Positions 9,892 through 18,226 of a stretch of DNA of 44,148 nt are shown here, in pieces. The DNA lies in assembly GCA_947626655.1 (NCBI GenBank), contig CANQTA010000006.1, forward strand, positions 1-44,148, written 5' to 3'. Origin of the DNA: an uncultured Bacilli bacterium. Its GTDB lineage: Bacteria; Bacillota_I; Bacilli_A; RF39; UBA660. Position numbers and translations under genes: made by a program. How positions within the stretch are numbered: the stretch's first letter is position 1; every line of letters begins with the position of its first letter. The notes beneath the pieces were generated by a model. The model searched no databases, had not been told where the DNA came from, and saw only the letters and a list, made by a program, of their open reading frames with translations.

Positions 9892-11295
9892 TTACTTAAA
9901 GTACACTGTACAAACAGTTGGCTGATCACTTATTACTTTTAAATTACCATTTCGATAATTAATACTAGCACCATTAGTACAACTTCCCGTATAAAAAGTA
10001 TAACCATAAATTGGGGCTGGACTTAATTCATAACGACCAGTATTTTTATTCATAACATAAACATTTACTTTTATATCATTAGTAGTCATATAATAATAGA
10101 TATGACACTCATCTTCTTCTGTAGCATCAACTAAAGGAGTATTACCAAACATAGTGATAACACTATTATGTTCACAATAACTTTTACCACTATTATAAGC
10201 ATAACCTAAAGTTGGTGGCATTGCAACTTCTTCATAAGTACCATTGCTAGTTTCTAAATAATAATTAAAGAAAACATTATTATTATATTCTTCAAAATAA
10301 ACATGACAAGTAGTTTGGACAACACTCTCACCAATAAATGTACCATTATGATAAGTTACAGTCGCTTCATCATTATCACATAGATAGCCTACATATTTAT
10401 AACCAGCACTCGGAATACTAAAACTACGACTATAACGTTTACCTGTCGTATATCCAGATACACCGTCGGTTGTCTCTTGCATAATTATTATTTCTACTTT
10501 CGAACTACCACCATTATAGTAGACATTGCATTCGTTTTGACCACTTGATTCAATATGAAGGCGACCATTTTCAGGATAAATAGTAGTTATTACATCTGAA
10601 TTATAGCATTTATGAGAATAATATTCATAATTTAATCCCGGTGCTTCATTTACTTCCACGTATTTTAAATCATCAAAGACATGAGTTCCTAAAGCATCTT
10701 CTTTATAAAAATGTAAAGTAACATCGGCAGATCTTTTAATAAAATCTACTTCACATTCACTTTTTTCTTTGGCATTAATAACTAATTCTCTTTTGGCTTC
10801 CGAAAAACTTATTTCTGTGCCATGATTACAAGTATAGCTTTGATAAGCATAACTACGATCAGGAACTTCAAAAACTTCAACTCTTTCAGCATCAGCACTT
10901 TCTTTGGTATAAATTTTGACTAATACATCATCATTGGACTTTTTAAAATAGGCAAAACAAGAATCTTTACCAGTGGCTTTGACATTTATTTGCCCGTTAT
11001 CGAAACTAATTTCAGAAGCATTTTTACAATAACTGTAATTACTTTCAAATAAATAGCCAAAACTAGGAATACTCGTCTCTTGTTCATATTCATGAGTTAT
11101 AGGATTCCATACTAAAATAGTAATGCCAATATCACCACCATCTTCATTAGCAAAAGTGTTACGAATATCATATTTATATTGATCTAATAAAAATCTAACG
11201 CGAGAATAATTATTTAAAAGATATAGCATTAAAATAAGAAAAACTAAAAAGAAACTATAAATTAAGGAGGTAGAAATAAAACCATTTTTCTTCAT
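9892..11295 (-). CDS. Pseudopilin-like anchor carrying six tandem two-cysteine modules
   Basis: N-terminus MKKNG-FISTSLIYSFFLVFLILML; repeats ending in C-x-[VIA]-[YD]-[FY]. The ORF track starts at 11313; the MKKNG start is more pilin-like. Confidence 0.65.
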   Translation of the reverse strand: MKKNGFISTSLIYSFFLVFLILMLYLLNNYSRVRFLLDQYKYDIRNTFANEDGGDIGITILVWNPITHEYEQETSIPSFGYLFESNYSYCKNASEISFDNGQINVKATGKDSCFAYFKKSNDDVLVKIYTKESADAERVEVFEVPDRSYAYQSYTCNHGTEISFSEAKRELVINAKEKSECEVDFIKRSADVTLHFYKEDALGTHVFDDLKYVEVNEAPGLNYEYYSHKCYNSDVITTIYPENGRLHIESSGQNECNVYYNGGSSKVEIIIMQETTDGVSGYTTGKRYSRSFSIPSAGYKYVGYLCDNDEATVTYHNGTFIGESVVQTTCHVYFEEYNNNVFFNYYLETSNGTYEEVAMPPTLGYAYNSGKSYCEHNSVITMFGNTPLVDATEEDECHIYYYMTTNDIKVNVYVMNKNTGRYELSPAPIYGYTFYTGSCTNGASINYRNGNLKVISDQPTVCTVYFK

Positions 11296-11297
11296 AT

Positions 11298-11876
11298 TTA
11301 CACACTTACCCAACTATAGTATCGATGACAATTAGTATTATCAATTGCACAAGTATTATATTCAACTACTAAAATATAAGTAGCGGGAATATCGACATAA
11401 ATAGTCTTTAAATAAGCTAATAATTCTTCAGAAGTATTTAAATATAAACTATTACAATTATTATAATCAGGACAATTTTTATCTAAAGAACAACTTTCTG
11501 TACAATTTTTTAGATTATCTAATTTATTTTCTTTAACAATTAACATTTCGCGAACTTCAAAATCGTTTAAAAGATGGGTAAAAAAGTTTTTATCATCATC
11601 ATGGCCTAAAAATAAATCTTGATACTCAGTACCAATTGTAATAAAAAATTTTCCTTCATTAGTTGTTAAATCTCGTAAAGGTGAGGTAATATTTAATTCA
11701 TTTAATTTGTTTTTTAAATAATAGGTCCGATAAATATAACTAGCATCATCATAATATACTCTTGTTTTTTCTTTTTGCAAAATATTACTAAAAGATGAAT
11801 ATATAAAGAGAAGTGAACCAGTTAGTATAACAATTGCAACAATAGTTTCAACAAAAATAAAGCCATTTTTGTGCAT
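11298..11876 (-). CDS. Pseudopilin-like protein
   Basis: MHKNG-FIFVETIVAIVILTGSLLFIYSSF: prepilin cleavage-like G, E5-like position, hydrophobic helix. Confidence 0.7.
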   Translation of the reverse strand: MHKNGFIFVETIVAIVILTGSLLFIYSSFSNILQKEKTRVYYDDASYIYRTYYLKNKLNELNITSPLRDLTTNEGKFFITIGTEYQDLFLGHDDDKNFFTHLLNDFEVREMLIVKENKLDNLKNCTESCSLDKNCPDYNNCNSLYLNTSEELLAYLKTIYVDIPATYILVVEYNTCAIDNTNCHRYYSWVSV

Positions 11877-11932
11877 ATTCGATTCACTTCCCTATTATTA
11901 ATTATACCCTACCTAAAGTACTTTTGCAATTT

Positions 11933-11962
11933 AAAAAAAATAATCTAGCGATTATTTTTTTT
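11933..11962 (-). terminator. Intrinsic terminator downstream of alaS
   Basis: AAATAATCGCTAGATTATTTTTTTT hairpin and T-run on the minus strand. Confidence 0.75.
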
Positions 11963-11963
11963 A

Positions 11964-13742
11964 TTATTCTAATATTCCTTTAATTCGTCTAACTCCAGCA
12001 CTAGAAGATTCTTCTTTAATAATTTTAAAGTGGCCTAAAACTTGGGTATTCTCGACATGAGGACCACCACAAATTTCTTTTGATAGATTACCAATTGTAT
12101 AAACTTTGACCATATTGCCATATTTAGAATCAAATGTTCCGTGAGCGCCTTCTTTTTTGGCTTGTTCATAAGGTATTTCTTCCCAAGTTACAGGCGTATT
12201 AGTATTGATCATTTCATTAACGCGATTTTCGACTTTTATTTTCTCTTCATCAGTCATTTTATGATCTAAATTAAAATCAAAACGAATTCTTTCACTGGTT
12301 ATATTGCAACCTTTTTGCATAACATCTGGACCATAAATTTCTTGAAGTGTTGCTAAAAGTAAATGGGCTAAGGTATGATATTTAACGGAGTTTTCACTGG
12401 TATCAGCTAAACCACCTTTAAATGAACCCGCATCAATAGTTCTTGATTTTTCTTGATGTTCTTTAAAAGCTTGATGAAATTCTTCCATGTTGACTTCCAA
12501 ATTATTTTCGTGAGCTAATTCAACAGTCATTTCGATAGGAAAACCAAAAGTATCAAATAGTTTAAAAGCATCATGACCAGATACCACATGACCATCTAAA
12601 TGTTTAATGGTTTTGTAAAATAATTTTTCCCCTTCTTTTAAAGTTTTACTAAATTTAGCATATTCTTTAGCCATTTCTTTTATAACTACTTCTTTATTGC
12701 GGCCTAGTTCTTCATAAACATCTTGATATTCGGCAATATATACTGCTGCTACTTGATCTAGGACAAATTCATTAACTCCTAATTTATTAAAAGAACGAAT
12801 AGCTCTTCTTAATAATCTTCTTAAAACGTAGCCTGCTCCGATGTTACTTGGCGTAATACCATGATCATCAGCTAAAATAAATGTAGCAGTCCGAAGATGA
12901 TCCATTATGATACGAAATTCTCTTTTATTATCGGTGTATTTTTGCTTAGTTAACTCTTCAATTTTGCTTTTAGCTTCAGCAAATATACTAGAATCGTAAA
13001 CACTTTCTAAGCCATTTAAAACACTAATAGTTCGTTCAAGGCCCATACCGGTATCAACATTTTGGTTTTCTAATTTACGAAGAGTGCCATCTTCCCCTTT
13101 GTAAAATTCCATAAATACATCGTTCCAGATTTCTAAATATTTACCACAACTACAGGCTGGACTACAATCAGGGCCACATTTCTCTTTACCAGTATCATAA
13201 AACATTTCGGTATCGGGACCACAAGGGCCAATACCACTTCCTAAAATCCAAAAATTATTTTCTTTAGGTAAAAAGAATAAATGATCCTCTGCTACTCCTA
13301 AACTGCGCCATATATTGTATGATTCCGTATCTCTTGGAGCATCATCATCACCAGCAAAAACAGTAAAATACAATTTATCTTTAGGAATACCTAAATATTT
13401 AGGACTAATTAAAAATTCATAACTATAAGTAATGGCTTCTTTTTTAAAATAATCTCCTAAACTCCAATTTCCAAGCATTTCAAAAAATGTTAAATGGGAA
13501 GCATCACCGACTTCATCTATATCGCTAGTTCGAATGCATTTTTGAACATCAGTAAGACGATTGCCACTAGGGTGATGAGCTCCTAATAAATAAGGAACTA
13601 ATGGATGCATACCAGCGGTTGTAAATAAAACAGTGGGATCATTTTCCGGAATTAGGGAAGCAGATGGAATTATTTTATGACCACAACTAGCAAAAAAATC
13701 TAAATAACTTTGACGAAGTTCATTTGCATTAATCTTTTTCAT
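11964..13742 (-). CDS. alaS: Alanyl-tRNA synthetase lacking the C-terminal C-Ala domain
   Basis: Catalytic core FTTAGMHPLVPYLLG..., editing-site HTLAH and CGGPH; the ORF stops at ...AGVRRIKGILE and a terminator follows. Confidence 0.93.
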   Translation of the reverse strand: MKKINANELRQSYLDFFASCGHKIIPSASLIPENDPTVLFTTAGMHPLVPYLLGAHHPSGNRLTDVQKCIRTSDIDEVGDASHLTFFEMLGNWSLGDYFKKEAITYSYEFLISPKYLGIPKDKLYFTVFAGDDDAPRDTESYNIWRSLGVAEDHLFFLPKENNFWILGSGIGPCGPDTEMFYDTGKEKCGPDCSPACSCGKYLEIWNDVFMEFYKGEDGTLRKLENQNVDTGMGLERTISVLNGLESVYDSSIFAEAKSKIEELTKQKYTDNKREFRIIMDHLRTATFILADDHGITPSNIGAGYVLRRLLRRAIRSFNKLGVNEFVLDQVAAVYIAEYQDVYEELGRNKEVVIKEMAKEYAKFSKTLKEGEKLFYKTIKHLDGHVVSGHDAFKLFDTFGFPIEMTVELAHENNLEVNMEEFHQAFKEHQEKSRTIDAGSFKGGLADTSENSVKYHTLAHLLLATLQEIYGPDVMQKGCNITSERIRFDFNLDHKMTDEEKIKVENRVNEMINTNTPVTWEEIPYEQAKKEGAHGTFDSKYGNMVKVYTIGNLSKEICGGPHVENTQVLGHFKIIKEESSSAGVRRIKGILE

Positions 13743-14266
13743 TTGTCCAATCCCTCTAAATATTTAAATACTTTATCTTTTAATGATTCCATGGTATCAT
13801 TTGGTAAAACATAATCGAAATCATTGTAATCTTCTAGTGCTGTTTCAGTGCGATGCATTTGTTCTTTTAAAGATAACTTACTGGCACTAAATTGATTTTC
13901 AACATAAATTGCATAAACGTTATCATAATTTAACTTAATATCTTCAATTTCTTCAGGCAACCGAACATCACTAATAACTATATTATTACATAAGGTTTCA
14001 TATATTTTCAAATCATTTAACATGTTGTTAACAAAATATTTACTGTCAATACTTCTAATTTTATCGCCAAGTTCTTGTAAATATGTTCGAGGCTTAGTAT
14101 TGTCATTACCATCCCAATCAGTTAATTCCATAGCAAACTTTTTTAAATATTTACTATATTGAGTTATTAAACAAGTTTCTAACTTATAGATATAATATTC
14201 TTTAATATATTTAGCTACTTCTCCTTTCCCACTTCCAGCTTTGCCAGCTACTAAAAATATACGCAT
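13739..14266 (-). CDS. P-loop kinase, deoxynucleoside monophosphate kinase-like
   Basis: MRIFLVAGKAGSGKGEVAKY Walker A, VISDVRLPEEIE. The track start at 14308 falls inside the T-box terminator; ATG at 14266 has SD AGAAAGGAAAG. Confidence 0.7.
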   Translation of the reverse strand: MRIFLVAGKAGSGKGEVAKYIKEYYIYKLETCLITQYSKYLKKFAMELTDWDGNDNTKPRTYLQELGDKIRSIDSKYFVNNMLNDLKIYETLCNNIVISDVRLPEEIEDIKLNYDNVYAIYVENQFSASKLSLKEQMHRTETALEDYNDFDYVLPNDTMESLKDKVFKYLEGLDK

Positions 14267-14282
14267 TTTTCTTTCCTTCTTT

Positions 14283-14480
14283 CTAAAATAAAAAGGTGGA
14301 ACCACCAAGGAGTCAATATGACGGTACCATCCTTTATTTAACTTAATTTTTTTAACGACTTTTCTGCCGATTAATCTCCTAAAGGAGCAATATTTAACTA
14401 TTTATTATTAGGTTTCACCAATTCCTAACTCTCTTTAAATAAAATTATTAAATACATCTTTATTCAACGATTACTTCATT
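14283..14480 (-). ncRNA. T-box riboswitch leader, probably tRNA-Ala specific
   Basis: Minus strand: AGAGAG...TTAGGAATTGGTGAAACCTAA, candidate specifier GCT in ATATTGCTCCTTTAGGAG, T-box AAAGGATGGTACCGTC, terminator GGTGGTTCCACCTTTTT; upstream of the alaS operon. Confidence 0.85.
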
Positions 14481-14504
14481 AATATATCATACTTTTCTAG
14501 ATTT

Positions 14505-15641
14505 TTAAATAGTTTTTTCAGGTTCTAAATATTTTTCGTGAAAAAATTCAATTAAAACTCGCAAGATTGTTAAGGTTGGAGCGGCTAAAACCATTCCTAG
14601 GATACCAAAGAAATGGCCAAAAACAAGTAAGGCAATAATAATAATTACTGGATGAGTTTGACTAGCACGGCTCATTACAATTGGTTGTAAGATATAATTT
14701 TCAAAAATTTGAACAATAACACAAATTATTAAAGCACCAATGCCAATTAAAGGATCTTGAGTTAACCCCACTATCACTGCTAAAGCCCCACCAATATAAG
14801 GACCAATAAATGGAATTAGATCAGTTAAACCACAAAACAACCCAAATAAAAGAGGAGCCCGTAAACCGACTAAAGTAAAGCCAATGGAATCACAAACTAA
14901 AACTACAAAAGCTACTAATAAAGTACCATTAACACATTTTCTAACTTCGCCACTCATTTTAGTTGATAATTTTTTGATATCGTGACTTATGTTCTTAGGT
15001 AATAATTTATGGAAATACTTACCGATATTTTCATAATCGATTAAAAGATATATTCCAATAATTAAGCCCATACCCATTGTACCTATACCACTAAATAGTG
15101 ATACTATAATCGTAATTAAAGTATTAGGAAGACTACTAGCAATATCAGTACCATAATTAGTTATAGTATCTAATAATTTTTCAGGAAAATCTCCTAATGA
15201 TAAGCCATTTTCTTCAAAATTCATAAAAAATTCATTGACACTAGTTGTTAATTTTTCAACAAAGGAAGGTAACAAACCAACCATTTCATTAACCTCATTA
15301 TAGACAGTTGGAATAAAAGTATATAAAGTTACTCCTATTACTAAGACAACGATTCCAAAAACAATTATCGAACTAATGGTATTATTATGAATTTTTTGAT
15401 TAAGTTTAACAACAACTGGTCTTAAAATCCAAGCTAAAACAAAACCGATAAAAAAGGGACTAATTACTTTTAAAATATCGAATATAATAGTTAAAATACC
15501 TAATTGACGAATAGCAATAATACTAACTAAAATTAAACAGGCAATAAAGACAATATAAAGAATCTTTAAAATTCTCTTACTAAGACTTATAACTTCATTT
15601 AATTCAGTTTTATTAATTTCTTTATCAAGTTTACCGCGCAT
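14505..15641 (-). CDS. AI-2E family transporter
   Basis: 378-aa polytopic protein; CGLTDLIPFIGPYIGGALAVIVGL motif. Confidence 0.9.
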   Translation of the reverse strand: MRGKLDKEINKTELNEVISLSKRILKILYIVFIACLILVSIIAIRQLGILTIIFDILKVISPFFIGFVLAWILRPVVVKLNQKIHNNTISSIIVFGIVVLVIGVTLYTFIPTVYNEVNEMVGLLPSFVEKLTTSVNEFFMNFEENGLSLGDFPEKLLDTITNYGTDIASSLPNTLITIIVSLFSGIGTMGMGLIIGIYLLIDYENIGKYFHKLLPKNISHDIKKLSTKMSGEVRKCVNGTLLVAFVVLVCDSIGFTLVGLRAPLLFGLFCGLTDLIPFIGPYIGGALAVIVGLTQDPLIGIGALIICVIVQIFENYILQPIVMSRASQTHPVIIIIALLVFGHFFGILGMVLAAPTLTILRVLIEFFHEKYLEPEKTI

Positions 15642-15723
15642 AATCTCACTTCCTTAATATAATTATACTATAATTTTTTTAAAAAACATATTTTATTTAG
15701 CATTTAACGAAAATTTGTCAATG

Positions 15724-15744
15724 AAAAAAGCACTAAGTGCCTTA
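15724..15744 (-). terminator. Intrinsic terminator
   Basis: GGCACTTAGTGCTTTTTT on the minus strand. Confidence 0.65.
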
Positions 15745-15903
15745 ATTTTTCATCATATTGTTAGACATATCAGTTGCTTTATCTAATATATTATTAATTA
15801 ATTTATCAGCTTTCTTTTTGGTATTTTTATTAATTAAAGTATAAGCTCCTAGGCCCATCATTCCTGCAAAAAGTGTACAAGCAACCATTTCCATTTTTTT
15901 CAT
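15742..15903 (-). CDS. Small membrane protein (53 aa), absent from the ORF track
   Basis: MKKMEMVACTLFAGMMGLGAYTLINKNTKKKADKLINNILDKATDMSNNMMKN; SD AGAGGTGG upstream, terminator at its end. Confidence 0.65.
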   Translation of the reverse strand: MKKMEMVACTLFAGMMGLGAYTLINKNTKKKADKLINNILDKATDMSNNMMKN

Positions 15904-15943
15904 TTTTCCACCTCTAATTGTAGTATTTTCAAATATTCAATTT

Positions 15944-18145
15944 TTATTCTTGAAAAAAGGTTTTTTCGAGTTTTTCTTTTAAAGAGGTTTTACGCATATT
16001 ACCATAATCATTCATTACTCCTTTATAAAAGCTATTCGCTTCCCCAATTAATATAAGACTTTTTTTAGCTCGACTAACACCCGTATAAAGTATTTTATTA
16101 TAAAGCATGGCTCCGTAATGATAAGTTATTGGCATAATCACATGATCAAATTCACTACCTTGGCTTTTATGAATTGTAATAGCATAAGCATGGCGAATAT
16201 TTTTTAAGTCTTTTTTCGGAATCATTACAATATTACCATCAAAATCGATAGTAATTACTTCCTTTTTATAAGGGGTGCTAATAGTAGCTATACTTTTTAT
16301 ATAACCAATATCACCATTAAAAACATTATTATCAGCATCATTAACTAATTGTAAAACTTTGTCGCCTTCTTTATAAACAATCTCACCATAATTAATTTTC
16401 TTTTGACCGGTATCAGGATTAAAAATATCACATAACATTTTATTTAAATTATCAATACCATTTATACCTCGATACATTGGGGCTAAAACTTGTAATTTAT
16501 TTTCATCATAGCCTTTTTCAAGACCAGCTTCGACGACTTTTTTAATAGTATTTTTAATATCTTTACTATCTTTAATAATAAAATTATAATCATCATGTTT
16601 AGCAATAAATTCTTCAGCTAAATCTTTATTTTTAATTTCTCTTGCTAAATAAGGAATATAAGAGTTTTCACTTTGACGATAAATATATTGTAATGGTACA
16701 AATGTAAATAAATCACTATTAATAAGGTCATTTAATACTAATCCGGGGCCAACTGATGGTAATTGGTAGACATCACCTACTAAAATAAGTTTAACATAAC
16801 TATGAATGCCTTTTAAAAGAGCAGCAAATAAAGCATTATCTATCATACTGGCTTCATCAACAATAATTAGTTTTTGAAAGTTTTTGGATTCACTATTGAC
16901 CATAAATTCATTACTATCTTTATTCCATTTTAGAAAGCGATGAATAGTTGAAGCTGTAAGACCTGTGGAAGTACTCATCTTTTTAGAAGCACGTCCGGTG
17001 GGAGCTAAAAGAGCAATATTTTCTATTATGCCAAGATTATCTAATTTATTTTTTTCAATATATAATTTAACAATAGCATTAATAATAGTTGTTTTACCGG
17101 TACCTGGTCCGCCACTTATTATGGTAATATTATTATTTAAAGCAGAAGTAACAGCTTTTTTTTGATCATCATTATATTCAATTTTTAATTTTTTTTCTAA
17201 CTTTTTAATATTATCAGTATAATCATATTTTTCAATAACTTTAGTATTTATTTTCTTTAAAAGTTCTGCAATTGTTATTTCATCTTCATAATTATTTTGT
17301 AAATAACATCGTTCGTTATCTGTTACAATGAGCAAATTTTGCTCTAAATCCCTTAAATATTCCAAAAACGTTTCGTAATCCAAAGAAATATTGAAAAGTC
17401 TATTTAAGTTACTAAAAACATCACCAATAATATAATATATATCACCAGTATTTAAGGAAATAGCTTTCATGGTTTCAATAATACAAGCTTTTATTCTTTT
17501 TTGATCGTATTTATCACCATCATTATTCAAAAATATATTGTCTAGTCTTTTAAAATCAACTATATCATTTAATAAATAAATATTAGTATTTAAAATGCTT
17601 TCTAAGTCACCCCGATATTTATTATAAATTTTACTAGCTTCTTCGATAGAAAAACCTAAATTTTTAAGTTTTAAAATCAAATCAGAACTTTTTGAATAAT
17701 TTAAAATTGAATTATATATTTTTTCACGTTTTGATTCGGTCATTCCTTCGATTTTATCCAAAGCAAACTTATTTTCTTTAATAACATCTAAACTTTTACT
17801 ACCAAACATAGCTACTATTTTTTCAGCCGTTTTCTTACCACAGCCTTTAACAAAATTACTACCTAAAAATTCTAAAATATCGTCATTTTCTTTAGGCATA
17901 ATAAGTTCGTAACTTTCGACTTTAAATTGCTTACCAAATTTATCATGCAATATAAATTCACCGGTAATTTGCATTAAAGTATCAAGTTTTAATTCTACGA
18001 AATTTCCAGTTATTGTAATGCTTTTTTTCACAATATTTTGATATTTTTCATCATCTACTTCGGATACGCGAAAAAGAGCAACTAAATAAGAACTTGCTTC
18101 ATTATAAAAAATACTACTTTTTATTTTGCCAACTAATTTAATCAT
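15944..18145 (-). CDS. recD2: ATP-dependent RecD2-like helicase
   Basis: HhH region FVKGCGKKTAEKIV, ISGGPGTGKTTIINAIV, LAPTGRASKKM, VDEASMID, YAITIHKSQGSEF. Confidence 0.93.
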   Translation of the reverse strand: MIKLVGKIKSSIFYNEASSYLVALFRVSEVDDEKYQNIVKKSITITGNFVELKLDTLMQITGEFILHDKFGKQFKVESYELIMPKENDDILEFLGSNFVKGCGKKTAEKIVAMFGSKSLDVIKENKFALDKIEGMTESKREKIYNSILNYSKSSDLILKLKNLGFSIEEASKIYNKYRGDLESILNTNIYLLNDIVDFKRLDNIFLNNDGDKYDQKRIKACIIETMKAISLNTGDIYYIIGDVFSNLNRLFNISLDYETFLEYLRDLEQNLLIVTDNERCYLQNNYEDEITIAELLKKINTKVIEKYDYTDNIKKLEKKLKIEYNDDQKKAVTSALNNNITIISGGPGTGKTTIINAIVKLYIEKNKLDNLGIIENIALLAPTGRASKKMSTSTGLTASTIHRFLKWNKDSNEFMVNSESKNFQKLIIVDEASMIDNALFAALLKGIHSYVKLILVGDVYQLPSVGPGLVLNDLINSDLFTFVPLQYIYRQSENSYIPYLAREIKNKDLAEEFIAKHDDYNFIIKDSKDIKNTIKKVVEAGLEKGYDENKLQVLAPMYRGINGIDNLNKMLCDIFNPDTGQKKINYGEIVYKEGDKVLQLVNDADNNVFNGDIGYIKSIATISTPYKKEVITIDFDGNIVMIPKKDLKNIRHAYAITIHKSQGSEFDHVIMPITYHYGAMLYNKILYTGVSRAKKSLILIGEANSFYKGVMNDYGNMRKTSLKEKLEKTFFQE

Positions 18146-18169
18146 AAATTAATTATAACCTATTTATAT

Positions 18170-18197
18170 AAAAAAGACTAGAATTTTCTAGCCTTTG
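18170..18197 (-). terminator. Intrinsic terminator after the repeat surface protein
   Basis: AGGCTAGAAAATTCTAGTCTTTTTT on the minus strand. Confidence 0.7.
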
Positions 18198-18226
18198 TTA
18201 GAATTAAATTTTGATATAATAAATTA

